DNA of 64,000 nt, from assembly GCA_014871385.1 (NCBI GenBank), contig CM026433.1, positions 6,459,585 to 6,523,584 of the forward strand, read 5' to 3'. Below the pieces are notes generated by a model that saw only the letters and a program-made list of their open reading frames with translations, had not been told where the DNA came from and made no database searches. The position numbers and the translations under genes were made by a program. Positions 9,430 through 21,482 of the stretch are shown here, in pieces (position 1 is the first letter of the stretch; each line of letters opens with the position of its first letter). The DNA is from Ceratodon purpureus (lineage: Eukaryota > Streptophyta > Bryopsida > Pseudoditrichales > Ditrichaceae).

Positions 9430-9591
9430 TTCCACGGTAATAGGCTCCACATTACCGATCCCGGCGGTCATTTTTGCAACCCCAGCGGCGAAAATTTCTG
9501 CTCACTTTTGAACCCCGGCGCTGAAATTCTCTGCTCTCTGCTCACTGCTCACTGCTCACTGCTCACCGCTGCCACAGTAGCATGGCTGGCG
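9430..9591. repeat. Right end of the left MULE-like element
   Basis: Reading inward from 9591: GTGAGCAGTGAGC-type tandem repeats, then GAGCCTATTACCGTGG about 150 bp in. The 16.5 kb MULE has GTGAGCGGAGAGC repeats and GACCCTATAACCGTGG in the same order. The match in architecture and in the inner block identifies a shared family. Confidence 0.6.
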
Positions 9592-10264
9592 TTGTTCGCA
9601 TCGCGTCATAGGAAGGAGGACCGTAGTTAAATCCGGCAGCCGCGGTTGTGCTCACCGCCTTAATAAATGCTGGGTGCTTGGCCACGTTGAATGCGACGTT
9701 GGCTTCGTAAAAGAAGGATGACCACAACATGTCCAGCTCCTTTCGCTTGGCGATCTGGAGTGCTTCACTCATGTCTTGTTGCCGCAAGCTCCTAGTGGTA
9801 TTCGAACCGGCCCTACTAGGTGCAGCACTAGAGACATTTCGGTCCTCTTCGGTATCATTATACGAGGGTTCGGATCCACCGTACAGAGTGCCGTGTGTGG
9901 AAGCACTGGAACACCCACGTTGAACTGACGCGGGGTAAGTTGGCCTCATACCATCCATCTCCTCCTGTGTCAAAGGGCCGGGAATCTTCCCACCGCAAAA
10001 CTGAAATTTCCTCTTCACTACGGTAGGTGCCTTTTGGCAAACCCTCGAGATATTGGACTCGTCCCAACCATAATGCTGAAAGCACCTAGACTTCACGTAC
10101 GAAAACTTGGTCCTGCAATACACACATTGGGCTACCTTATGTGACAGTGACCCTTCCTGGAGCTTGACCGTAAACCATGGTGCCCACTCTCTCGTACCGA
10201 GTCTCGGAATGGCTCTAGCCGGAGCAACCACTTCAACCGGTTCAACCGCTTCAACCGGTTCCAT
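9592..10264 (-). pseudogene. hAT transposase, N-terminal fragment
   Basis: Starts at ATG 10264 and matches the first 224 or so residues of the intact hAT transposase at 43418 at about 92% identity (18 differences counted by eye over about 228 residues). It includes the BED-type zinc finger (CVYCRTKF, then CFQHYGW). The frame then leaves homology at the MULE-like end (last shared residues MRTT), so the catalytic region is missing from this copy within the window. The TATA-bearing promoter near 10515 is retained. Confidence 0.9.
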
Positions 10265-10499
10265 AGTGAATGATTAGGGAAGTATCGGGACTAATAGGAC
10301 CAATAGTACCAAAAGATTATTATCTGATATAACTTAGTGTGTCTGAAAAGTGCTTGACACATTGATTTATGGAGAGAAGAATTTTTACATTCCCCCCACC
10401 CAAACCAAGTGTCTCCCCAAGCTAACAGTTTCAAGCAAGGAGCCCTCAAGGAGACCCAGGACATGAAGCACGCAAGGAGGTAAGGTGGATGTCAAATCA

Positions 10500-10800
10500 A
10501 GGGGGCAGTTTATATACTGCCGCCCTCGACCGGGCGAGTACTGTCCGGACGGGCGCGACCGAACGGGCGCGCGCGCACCAGAAGATCGGGCGCGCTTCGA
10601 CGCGAACGGGCGGGCGCAGGTGGGTGCGCGCGATTGCAGGCCGCATGGGGGAAGACGGGCGGGGGCGGGCGCATGCGGGCGCGAGCGCTGGAGCGCGAAG
10701 CGGGCGGGCGCGGGCGGAGAACGGCGGGCGAATGCAGGCGCGGGCGCGCACGGGCGCGCACGGGCGGTTGGGTGCGGGCGCGATCGAACGGCCGAGATCG
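10500..10800 (-). repeat. CpG-rich GGGCGCG array upstream of the left hAT gene
   Basis: Irregular repeats of CGGGCGCGAGC/GGGCGGGCGC type fill about 300 bp directly upstream of the transposase TATA box. Long open frames on both strands are compositional by-products. The right-copy counterpart is 42845-43140. Confidence 0.8.
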
Positions 10801-11104
10801 ATTTGGCCACCTCAATTCACTGAGAAGAAGTAACAACGAGAGGGAAAAATGAATAAAATTTAAATAAATTAAAGTATGTGAACTACAAACACGTGCACAT
10901 CTACATAAAAAGGAACCCTATTTTAGTAAAAAAATTGAGAAACATGACAGTGCGAAAGGACAAACCACTCCATTCACACATGTCTAAGAACTAGAGCGGG
11001 TTGTCATTTTGCCCCTCGTGTTTCTGCCATCCTAGTGGAAGGTAAGTCGTTTTAAGCTAACCTCAGGCAGTCTTAACTTAAAATATGGGATAAATTTTAC
11101 TAGT

Positions 11105-11350
11105 TACTGCGTTAATCCAGTTGAAACCACGAGCGCGCTCGCACGCGGCGTAGTTGGGGAGGGGCGCAAGCAGGCGTGCGCGGACGGGTGGGCGCGAGCA
11201 GGGCGCGCGCAGTTCGGCGAGGTCGCGACCGCACGTGGAAAGAGCGGGCGCGGGCGCGCGTTGGGAGGTTCAATGGGTCGACCGCGGACGCGATCGCGCG
11301 GGCGCCAGCAGGCGTGGACGGACGCGCGCGATCCAACAGGCGCGCGCAAT
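11105..11350 (-). repeat. CpG-rich GGGCGCG array
   Basis: Counterpart of 42255-42500 in the right copy. It borders a long A-tract (11371-11400) and the AT minisatellite. Confidence 0.75.
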
Positions 11351-11367
11351 GAAGTTTAAAAGTCGTA

Positions 11368-11406
<39 letters not shown>

Positions 11407-11739
11407 GTTAAGGGAGAGAATGGACTACACTGAAATACCATACATTAGTATGGGAGATTGGAGTACCCAAAAGAAAATGAAATAAAATAAAATAAACGAA
11501 TAGGCATTCGAATTTATAAAATAAACACATCTACCTTAGTTGCGTGTCTCTGCCGTACCATTTTCAACGAACGTCTTCTCCACCGATGGCCATATCTTCT
11601 GCTACATTTGAAACAATGGATATTGACGAATCACCAGCTGAACTCAAGCGCTTAGAGGACCTTTAGGTGACTTTGGGTCGACCTGAAGATTTACTAGCTT
11701 TAGTATATTATAAAAATGAACGGATCAAATGAGAGAAGG

Positions 11740-12440
11740 AATTAAATGAAAGCGTAGTGTTCAAAGAAATGGGGGAAAAAAAAAAAAAAAACAAATTAAA
11801 GAGTGTGGGAATATTAAATAAAAACAAGGGGATAGGATGGGAGAGTGGTGGAATTATAAAAATGAACGGACGAAATGAGAGAAGGAATTAAATGAAAGCG
11901 TAGTGTTCAAAGAAGGGGGAAAAAAAAAAAAAAAACAAATTAAAGAGTGTGGGAATATTAAATAAAAACAAAGGGATAGGATGAGAGAGTGGTGGAATTA
12001 TAAAAATGAACGGACCAAATGAGAGAAGGAATTAAATAAAAGCATAGTGTTCAAAGAAGGGGGAAAAAAAAAAAAAAAAAAACAAATTAAAGAGTGTGGA
12101 GATATTAAATAAAAACAAAGGGATAGGATGGGAGAGTGGTGGAATCATAAAAATGAACGGACCAAATGGGAGAAGGAATTAAATAAAAGTGTAGTGTTCA
12201 AAGAAGGGGGAAAAAAAAAAAAAAAAACAAATTAAAGAGTGTGGGAATATTAAATAAAAACAAAGGGATAGGATGGGAGAGTGGTGGAATCATAAAAATG
12301 AACGGACCAAATGGGAGAAGGAATTAAATAAAAGCATAGTGTTCAAAGAAGGGGGAAAAAAAAACAAAAACAAATTAAAGAGTGTGGGAATATTAAATAA
12401 AAACAAAGGGATAGGATGGGAGAGTGGTGGAATTATAAAA
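11740..12440. repeat. AT-rich minisatellite, units of about 140 bp
   Basis: Five tandem units each contain AAATGAACGGACCAAATG, GTGTTCAAAGAAGGGGG, an A-tract and AAAGGGATAGGATGGGAGAG. The right copy has the same family, expanded to about nine units (40740-42110). Confidence 0.85.
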
Positions 12441-12464
12441 TTTATTTGAGTGATGTTGTTGGAG

Positions 12465-13075
12465 TGCTCGGGCGCGTGCAAAACGGGCGCAAGCACTGAT
12501 GGGCGCGAGCGCGTGCGGGCGCGTGCAAATGGAACGAGGGAGTTCGGGGGGAGAAATTAGTTCCATGATATGGTTCCAGTGCTCGCGCGCGAGTATTGAC
12601 AGGCGCGAGCAGTCGGGCGCGTGCAAGATCGGGCGCGAGCGGAATGCGGGAGACATTGTGGGGGGAGGAAGAGTTTCAGAATTACGCGACCGTGCGCGTG
12701 CGGTTGGTTTGACGGGCGCGATCAGGACGCGCGCGCGGGTACGGGTGCGTGCAAATGGAAAAGAGAGTTTGGGGAGAAAAATTAGTTCCTCAACAAGGTT
12801 GTAGTGCACGCGCGCGTGCAATGTCGGGAGCGAGCAGTCGGGCGCGTGCGAAATCGGGCGTGAGCGGAACGACGGAGACACCGTCGGGTGTTTCACATTT
12901 CGGTATCCGTTCGCGCGCTGTTGGTGCGACGGGCGCGAGCAGTTTGCGCGCGCGCGTACGGGCGCAATCCTGGATTTACTCTTGCTGGGGGCAGGTTTGC
13001 GGGCGCGCGGGTACGCACACTACGGGCGCGCGCAAACGCGCGCGTGCATGCGGGCGGGTTCAGAGTTCAAATCCA
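12465..13075 (-). repeat. CpG-rich GGGCGCG array
   Basis: About 600 bp of irregular GGGCGCGAGC/GCGCGTGC repeats, counterpart of 40030-40640. No gene is recognisable. Confidence 0.75.
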
Positions 13076-13475
13076 CGTAACATAAAATTCAGTCCATAAG
13101 TTAAATACACTTACAATAACTTAAGTTCTCTTACCATGACTTAAATCCACTGACCATATTAAACATTTTGGTGTGCAATAGAGATATTTATACACTTATC
13201 ATACAATGGAAGGAGATGAGACAACCGGCGGAATGAATAACATGATTGGCAATCAAAAAAAGGGAGGCCAATGTATTATGTAGGGAGAATAAAAGCGTCT
13301 TGAGAACCACGACAATGATTTACAAAAGAAAATTATCATCCATTGTTTGAGTTTAACAAACATTAAACATGTGAATGTAATCCTAAACCTATCCAATTCC
13401 CTATGCCTTCTACATGTATTTATATTCCGATATCTTTTTACAAAACGTGGTCTTCACTCATGGATCTCCACGACG

Positions 13476-14424
13476 TCACGTGCCCGGTGCAGAGGAACTC
13501 AATCCACCCTCATCGTGTCGTGCACGAGAGCTACCGGCTCCACTACTTTCTGCCCCATCCTTGGCGATGAGTTTCCGCTTCGCAGAAAGGGTTCTCTTTG
13601 CTATGCCATCTCCTCCAAGCATTGCTTCCATGAAGTTGTTGTTGCGCATCCGACGGAGCACTGTTACGACCTCCGGAGTATGTTGCGCACATAGGAAATC
13701 CACGGCTTGAGTCTTGAACAATATATCCCATTCAGATTCCGCGGTTTGTATCTCATTAGCGATCTGGAGATCCTCTTCAGTCATGTCGTGCAACTCCTTG
13801 ATCTGATCCGCAACCAACTTCCCTTTGGAATTCCACTTAAATCCAAGAAGATGGGGGCCGTACTGGAATGTACGAGTTTGAATATCCCAGTGCCCATGTA
13901 GCACTTGGTAGAAGAAATTCCTCCTTCCCTCGAGTTCGTCCTCCGTCCCGCCCTTGATGAGTTCGTGGCAGATCCTTACAATCTCCGCAAGATCCTGGTC
14001 CCACCTCCACTGATTGCTCATTTGTTTAACATAGGACTGGTGCATTCCCATAAGCCAATTCCAAATCAAGTCCTCACCCCACTTGTCCGGAAAGTCAGGA
14101 GTATTTTCCTTATTTTGCTCCCAATGCGGTGGCATCCAATTCACTAGGCCGAATTGCTCATAAAAACGCTTGTGTAAGGGGGCCATACATACTGCACACC
14201 ACCGACGTATCATGGCATGGGTAATCAAGCATTGTGGATGATACATGCACTGACAAGATCCCAATGACCAGCCCCCCTCTGGCCCAAATAGATTGGTACA
14301 AATGGGACACTCGGTTCCATCCAACACATACTTCTGTGGATTGGGCCAGAGCAATCTTGGCTTCATATTACTATACTCAGTGATCTTCTCATTGGATATG
14401 GCGGTCTTGTACTCCCACTCCAAC
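13476..14424 (-). pseudogene. RING-like gene, C-terminal half (left copy)
   Basis: Homologous to the last 310 or so residues of the intact gene at 35934-38537. It retains the zinc finger (CPICTNLF, then SCQCMYHPQC, then CAVC) and the stop codon at 13476. The coding sequence is interrupted at 14424/30904 by the MULE insertion; the N-terminal half is at 30913-32523. Upstream of 14424 the frame reads into MULE end repeats. Confidence 0.9.
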
Positions 14425-14557
14425 GAGGAAAGTTCGTATGTGAGCGGAGAGCGTAGAGCGGAGAGCGGAGAGCACAGAATGGAGAGCACAGAATGGAGAG
14501 CACAGATTTGACAATTAGCAAAATTTTCAAAAGCAAAGTAGACCCTATAACCGTGGA
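14425..14557 (+). repeat. MULE left terminal inverted repeat region
   Basis: The outer 29 bp is inverted relative to the right end, followed by about 60 bp of GCGGAGAGC/ACAGAATGGAGAGC tandem repeats. The inner block GACCCTATAACCGTGGA (14541-14557) recurs inverted at 30666-30682. Different numbers of tandem units at the two ends move the inner block to unequal depths. Confidence 0.75.
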
Positions 14558-14599
14558 AAATTACTAAATTAAGGCTTGATTTTGTCGTGTCACGACTTT

Positions 14600-17440
14600 C
14601 CATGAATTTTTGTTTTGTCTGTGTTTTTAGATTAAAAGTGTTAAAAAGGATAGAAGTTATAGTTAGTTAGAAGTTATTGTAGACATTAGGTTAGAATGTT
14701 AGAAATAGAAATAGAGGAAAAATAAAAAGTGTTAAATTAGTTAAAAACACTTAATTAGTATTGTGTTAGAACTCCCTTAAAGGTGGAAATCTCAAGGCAA
14801 AAGTGGCGGAAACTGGGAGTGTGGGCCGCATCAAGGAGTAGAGGAGCTTTGCCATGGTGGAGCACGATCAACAAGGAAAGCGGAAAGTAGGGAGGTTGAT
14901 AACCGGACCTGGCAGGATCCGACTCGCTCCTTTTTAGGGTTTCAACCAGGATATTGGAAAGGCGGCTAGGGTTTAACTCCATCAACCTTCCAGGTTGTTT
15001 CTCGGGAACCGCCGCCACCTTTTTCAGAAAGTGGACCGGTGGAACTGCCACGTGTCCCGCGGAAGCCGGACGGCAGTCAGTTGACCGCCGCCACTTTCTT
15101 CGAATGGCGGGCCAGGTGGGCGGCCACGTGCCGCAATTGCCGCGGACCTTGGGCACGACAGCAAGTTGACCACTCCCTCGGTGACGGAGAATGCGGAGGT
15201 CGTGGGTCGGTCCGGCGTGGAAATCGGGACACGTGTCGAGACCGGGCCGGTGGCGACTCCACTTGCTCCACTGACGGCGCTGGGCCGCAAGGAAAAGCGG
15301 AAGCTGAAGAAGATGGAGGCCAAGGAGAGGAAGAAGAGGGGCAGTGGGTAGATTCTAGGAGTTAATTTTGGTAGGAAGCTTCGGATGCAAGTAGTCGTGG
15401 TAGGTAGAACCAGGGTAGTTAGGTGAAGTTAGACTTTATTGTTTTTGTCTATTTCCTAGTTTCGGGCCTTGGCTCTTCGGGTAGCGGAGAGTCAGTCTGC
15501 TGCCACGTGGCCCGTGATTCTGATCACGCGGCCCGTGGCTCAGTAGTTTAAAAGGGAGAACCCTTGGGGTTTTCTCTCACCATTTTGCGATGTTTGTGTT
15601 CTTTTGTTCAATTCAGGCTTTATGTTTTACTCCACATGTGTCTTGAGTTGTTTTCTTGAGTGCATGAGCAAAGTGAGTGGTCCCTCCTTCCCATTCTTGC
15701 TGTTTCCGAGTTTGCACCGGTCCCCATAAACGCTGTGTAGGTTAGTTAGGCTAGTATTCCGTGTTAGGTCAGTATGGGCTGTGAGCCTCTATTAAGCAAG
15801 TTTTAAAACATCCCTAATTCAAGCCGTTGCTCTCATGCAAGGGGGTACTTGGTGAGCTAGCAGCCGCCCCTGTTTAGGATTGGTGTACTTGCTTAATCGG
15901 TTCAGTATCACCCCCTGTGCGGAAGGTGCTAGACGGAGGAACACTAAGGGTGGAAAGGAGGAGAGGGCGGAAAGTGGAAGTGGAAGATACCAGACTTGGG
16001 TGCGGAGGGTGTACTCCGGCTCGAGGATACTTGGGGATTCGAAGGGGGTACTTCGGTACAAGGATTTGAGCTTCACCATTTCCACAATCCACCCCAACAT
16101 CGGAAGCGTGGAAACGTGGCCCTACTCTGTGTGACCTGCGGAACACAGCATTGTACCCGTTGTGAGGGTAGTGGCCCATTTCCGCATTTCCACCCCTTCT
16201 GGGGGAGTGGTACGAGACTTGAGTGGGACAGTTTTCCGTGAGAAGGCTGCCCCCATCGAAACACCAGGCGGAGGGAGTATTAGTGTAGGAGTACGTGAAG
16301 TAGGGAGAAAACCCTGATAAATCAGTGGGCGAAATCCCCAGAAATAACTACAAAGCCTCTTTGAGCATTCTAGCTTAAACCGCTAGAATTATTCCAGTTA
16401 CGGAAGTCGGTTGGTGACGGAAAAGTGGAGCAGTAGTGAAGATTCCACTAGTAATCTCAGAGATGCTGTCATAGAGTAGCTAACTACGATGGGTTTTCTG
16501 GGATGTTTCTGTGTACATAGTGATGGGCTCTAGGGTCGGAATTCTGGGCCTGTAGATTGTGTTAAGATAAGGTATGTTTCTTGTAGTCTTTGGGGGTAGA
16601 TAGTGTTCCACTTTCCACCTTTGGATAGTGGAATCTTCCGTGATAGGTAGTATCCGGGATTCCTCAATCCCTTAGATTTTGTAGCCTTGGGTGTTTCTTG
16701 GGTTTGTGTTTGGGATTTTTATGTGTTTCTTTTAGATTATCTCTTCTCTCAGTTGTGTTTACAACTGCAGGTTCATCGTGGGAACGAACTTGGCGCGGTT
16801 TTAGCGTGTTACGCGTTATTTAGGTTATTTAACTGAATACGTTACCACCGTGCTACGACAGATTTTGACACTTTTTTTTGGAAAAGAGTATATTACCGTG
16901 GAGATCAGGGTTATCTCTGGTAAGAATTTGTTACGTTTGTTCTCTAAGATACAAATTAGGGCTGATGTCATGATGACGTCATGCATACATTCCTTTAGAT
17001 TTGTCATGGATTTAGGCAAGTTTTAGATGAAACAAATAATTCTTTCGTAGGATTATGTAGATGCACAAGGAAATAAACAAATTTCACAGAACATAAAGGA
17101 GGCAAGGTTTGAAAACTTCCTGGAATATTTCAAAATTCGTGTATAATATCTTAACTGCTGAAACCAAGATATACCTTATTAGAGTCCTTGTCTTCATCGA
17201 AGATTACCCTCTCTTCCTAGGCAGCGAAGCATCTTCATTTGAGTGATACAAGTACGAGATTTTCATCATGAAACAACACTCGGTAAGCTGGGTTCCAGAG
17301 AAGGAGGTCACTCTTGGTTTCTTGAGCTTGTTTTTAGGTGGCGTATTAGGATAGTGACACAGTCTGTATGCGAAGGTAGCGTAGGAGTTCGGGGGGGTCA
17401 ATCTGCAAGCTTGCGTGGAACGTTTTAAGACTACAACAAT
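14600..17440. other. MULE interior without a supported gene
   Basis: AT-rich to 14750, then moderately GC-rich with several short overlapping frames on both strands (14750-15360, 15820-16240). None looks like a protein. A TTTAAAAG promoter-like motif sits near 15547, and a GT-rich stretch with small imperfect repeats spans 15400-16800. The block could contain a remnant of an inserted retroelement end, but I see no primer-binding site or paired repeats that would show it. Confidence 0.4.
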
Positions 17441-17455
17441 TTAGTGTGTTGCGCG

Positions 17456-17842
17456 ATGCCGAAGGTGTGTAATGCGAGATCGAGGAGGACAAGAGCGGCT
17501 GTAGGTTTGCCCCCAAAGGCACCGGCGAGTTATGAGGAGCTGCGGCCGTGGCTGCTGGAGGTGGAGCGCGCCAGGGAACGAGGCATGGACCTGCCACCAT
17601 TTAGGCACATCGGAAGCCTCCATGTTGGTGAAGGTGAATGGCGTTGGACAGTGCTTTGTACCAATGAGCTTCTCCGTATTATGGAGTTGTCCCTAATCCC
17701 GTATCCCTTGCTATCGAACGTCGATGAGAATCCAGTTGTTCAGCTGCCCGAAGTGATCATATCGGATGGCGAAACTTGCTGGTTTGATATCGACAAGAGT
17801 TGGACTGTATATCCTTCGAAGGATAAGTACTGTGAAGTCTAG
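17456..17842 (+). CDS. Unrecognised 128-aa protein, MULE cargo
   Basis: ATG at 17456, stop TAG at 17842, one exon. Basic N-terminus (ARSRRTRAA), a charged helical stretch (LLEVERARERG), and a C-terminal half rich in aromatic residues with PEVIISDGE, which resembles a SUMO-interaction motif. The family is not recognised. It is the leftmost recognisable gene in the MULE, facing the methyltransferase-like gene. Confidence 0.45.
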   Translation: MPKVCNARSRRTRAAVGLPPKAPASYEELRPWLLEVERARERGMDLPPFRHIGSLHVGEGEWRWTVLCTNELLRIMELSLIPYPLLSNVDENPVVQLPEVIISDGETCWFDIDKSWTVYPSKDKYCEV

Positions 17843-18340
17843 CGGGGTGTTCGAATACATTCCTTTAGATTTGGTCATTTATTGGATCTAGATACGAGTA
17901 TTCCAGCATGATGGTTTTAGATAATATAGATGATTCTAGAAATAAGAAAAGAAAAAGCAACTAAAGGAAATGGTCTTAGAAGTCCGTGGAATATTTCAGA
18001 GTTCGTGTACAATAATGGAGTAGCAGAAATCAAGATGTACACCAAGTCAAGAATAGGTAACATGGCTATGGAAATGTGGGATTTTGAATGAGTAAAATAT
18101 AAACTACAGCGCAATATTAATTTTGAGCCTTTCTTTTGTAACTTTTCATTCTTCAAATTATATTTTGAGCATTACAGTTGTGACATTTCATCCTTTACAT
18201 ACACGGAGACGAATTGGAAATGAGAATCATAACAAGTTTAGGTTTAGGGTAGTAGAGTAGACGAAGGATTACGCAATGAACTCCAATTAAATCAAATCAA
18301 ATCAAATAAAAACAATGAAAGACCGAAGCCTCCTTCTAAC

Positions 18341-21300
18341 TCAGAACATGCTACAGTCGCTACTTTCACTCTCAGAACTAGATGACTCTGAATCTCCTTC
18401 TACCGCCTCGTCATCAACGAATAGAAGGGCCCTGGGATCAAAAGTAGTTGGCCGACTAGGAACATATGTGAGGGCTCCAGATTGAAACGCCTGTGCTAAG
18501 TCCTCTGCGTAGTCCGGAAGTATGAAAGGCTGAATCGATCTGGAATGAAGACGCCACAATGGAGTGGACACTGATGTTGGCCCACGTGGCGGTGTTGCCG
18601 AAACTACTCTGCAATAGAAAACCGATTGTGGTTAGATTGAGTACGTAGAGGTGCAAAAAGAAGCAGTGCTAGGATATTTTGAACAAAGAGTAGAAGACTT
18701 ACACCACTTCTCAGGCCTTGCTCTCTTTGAAGGCGTTTCGTTTGCTGCTGCTGGCCTAGGATGTTTCGGAGGGCCCATGTCGGATGGTCTAGCCATGTAC
18801 TGTTTGAGAAGGGCGTTGAAGATGGCTTCGTCATCTTCAAAAGCTACAATGTGTCGACCAATACCCTGGCAAGCCTTGATGGAGGCCCCTGGAAACTCGG
18901 AGAGTAACAAAGAATTTAGAAACGGTTGAAGAAACGAGAGGAAAAATGAAACAGACATATGTATTGATAGTTACCTGTTCCGGCATTCCAGTCGAGGACT
19001 ATGTCTCCGGGCTTCGAAAGCTCTCCAATTATGCTCTGCATCATCTCAGGGGCTTTCTCCCTTGGCCCTCTCCACGGAATGTCCCCATTCATCTGTTGCG
19101 ACTCCGCATCGGTCCAGTTAAAAATGGCATCACTCTCGGTAATGTTGAGGACCCCATGTATCAATTGTGATTTCTTCGTCTGGAAAGAGAAATTACTGCC
19201 ACGACGAACGTAGACGCGAATCCAGAACCGCATAGTCTGCACTCAAGCAAAACTAGTGAGTACAAATAAGGAGAAAGGTTATCACTAAGTATAGAGAAGG
19301 AAATGTTTAGATGTAATTACCAAGTTCTCGGGGTTCGTAGGAGAAGTCAGGCCGTGAACATTGACGCCCCACCAGTCCTTGTAAAGCATGAAGTCATGTC
19401 CCTCAGCTTCTTTCTCGATATCCTTAGCCAACTTCTGATCACTATTGTAGATGAGGCAGAGGGCACCATCTGTCTGCAGGTATTGATCTGCAAAATGGAA
19501 GATATCGTACACATAATCCTTGTAGCGAGAGTTCCAAGGCGGAATACTTGTGGGGGGGTCAGAAACGGAAGGGATGGGAAGATCCTCAGGGATGTCGGCA
19601 ATCATCAAGTCGACTCCCTGATGGTTCTCTTGTTTGCACCGGTCCGGAACTCTATTTTCGTGGCCTGCTCCGAACTTGAAGAAACAAGGAAGCAGAGTTA
19701 GAAACTAAAAAATGAATAGAAGTAGATGTATGAGAGAAATGTCTGAAGAACAAAAAATACCTTCCGAATGAAGTCTTGAGTCTTGATTCAATCTGGGTCG
19801 CCGCCACCTTTTCTCTCTTGTCTTTTATTTCGCCGCAACATTGAATCCACAGATGAGTTGAAGACAGAAACATATGTGGAATTTGAAGCTCCAGTGGAAG
19901 AAGTAATATGGGGAATTTCAAAGAGTTTGGCCTTCCTCTGCTCAATGAGACTTCAGGAGATCTGAGAAGCACTAATGGATGATAAAGCATTCGCAGTGGT
20001 CGAAGTTGGCACTAAGACGTCTGCGGTTGGAGAAGCGTTGGGTGTCTCCTTTCCTGGTGCGGAAGACTCCGCACCAGTATCCTGTGAGCCCAAGGACTTC
20101 GATCCCAGCTTTCGCAGTCGCCGTGCCCGCCCTTTCTTCGGTGGAGGTGCAGATGACTGATCCTGAAGGCCTTCGGCCTCATCAGAACCGTCTCCAGAAT
20201 CATCGACTGCTATTGATCCCACGTCAAGCTGAGCTTTGAGCTCCGTTTCAGACTCAATAACGAAACCTCGAATGCAATCGAGGTACCAACAACCAGCGGC
20301 TAGGTGGGGCGAGCTGTACCTCTTCAGCTGTAGAGGAGTATAGATACACTGATCAGAGCCTCTCTGAATCCACGACACAAAGTATGAAGGGAACTTCTCA
20401 GGGTCAATTGCACCTTTTGGAAGCAGCTCTCTCTTGAAGTACCTAATGAAATTCAACTGCCATGTATCAGAAACATATTATTGACAATGAATAAAAGCGA
20501 AAAGGGAAAAAGATACGAAGTCGTAGTTCATAAATGTCCTACCGGTATGTCACACGCTTGACAACATCTGCTGCTCCCGAAAAGGTGGAAAAATTAGACT
20601 TCTTATCAAAAGGCTTTTCTGCGCGGGTACTAATAAATGCGAGGAAAGCCTTTTCCCAAAGGAGAATACGCCAACTCTCCACATATGCGTCTGGCCGCAA
20701 CAGTCCCGGGAAGGACTTCCACTTGATGACAAGGTTCTCGGTCTTACAGATGTCATCAAACTCCCGGGTAACAGCATCCTCCAACTGCCACAGAAAGGTA
20801 ATGTCGTTGAGGTAAACATGGACATTAAACAAAGAAGAAGAGGTTTCAGTGATTGTTACGAAGTTTGAAGAGCTGTACCGCAGCCCAGAATGTGGCCTTG
20901 TTCAACCAGGGGTCCAACTCGGCCTCCTTAAATTCTTGGGGCAGAAATCTGTAAGATTGTCGTGCACTTGGTGAAGAGTTCCACCACTTCAGCCAACGGG
21001 CTTTAAATCTGGCATCAACATTTGCGGGAACAATCCTCTGAAGCTTATCCACTGTCATCTCGGGCTTGGAAAAATCACTGTAATGCCGATTGATCTGGGA
21101 AGAGAACAATACATGATAGGGAAGATTAGATTTGGAAATAGTTATTGGAAAGTAAAGTAGAAATGTCAAGAAACTCACCTCCGCAAAGAAGTCATCACCG
21201 TTTTTGGGTTTGGCAATGGTCAGGTACTTGGTGAAGTCCTTCTTCTTAATGTAGTTGATCATGTCGGACAAAGCAGCAGACATAGCATCCCAAACACCTG

Positions 21301-21446
21301 CCGCAATTTGCTCTGTAATGGGTGTCTTCTCCTTGTAGGTCCTGGCAGCTTCGTCTGAAGCAGCCACGATTTCTCTCTGGAAAAAAAACATTATCAACTT
21401 CTGAGTGTACAGAGCACGGCAATTGATGACATTTAGAATCATGAGG

Positions 21447-21482
<36 letters not shown>

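Larger units (their letters stand above)
1..9591. mobile_element. Right-hand part of a MULE-like, gene-carrying element (left end outside window)
   Basis: The reading frame of the left-arm hAT transposase breaks exactly at 9591/9592. The sequence immediately left of the break (9430-9591) has the same design as the ends of the 16.5 kb MULE at 14425-30903: a run of short GCTCACTGCTCAC-type repeats, then about 150 bp inside the end a CCACGGTAATAGG block matching CCACGGTTATAGG of that MULE. The interior carries a paralogue of a gene found in that MULE (the CTD-heptad gene), plus several other short spliced genes. I infer that this is a second member of the same family, inserted into the hAT gene. 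Neither its left end nor its target duplication is in the window, so the left limit is unproven, and the first few hundred bases could be something else. Confidence 0.55.
9592..14424 (-). mobile_element. Giant hAT element, left inverted copy, distal part
   Basis: Read on the minus strand, this repeats the order of the right copy between about 37.6 and 44.1 kb: end of the RING-like gene, its 3' region, GC array, AT minisatellite, two GC arrays, and the start of the hAT transposase gene. It lacks about 1.08 kb present in the right copy (38868-39947). It is cut off at 9592 inside the transposase gene by the left MULE-like element, and separated from its other half (30904-34194) by the 16.5 kb MULE. 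Confidence 0.85.

Noticed and set aside
10385-13100. Many 60-170 aa open frames rich in Arg, Ala, Pro and Gly on both strands (also 32.7-35.8, 40.0-40.7, 42.2-43.3, 47.1-47.6 and 49.5-49.9 kb)
   Set aside because: They arise from stop-poor CpG-rich repeats, exist on both strands at once and shift frame with each repeat unit.
14600-16820. Possible retroelement end block (promoter-like TTTAAAAG, GT-rich leader)
   Set aside because: No paired terminal repeats, primer-binding site or coding domains could be identified.
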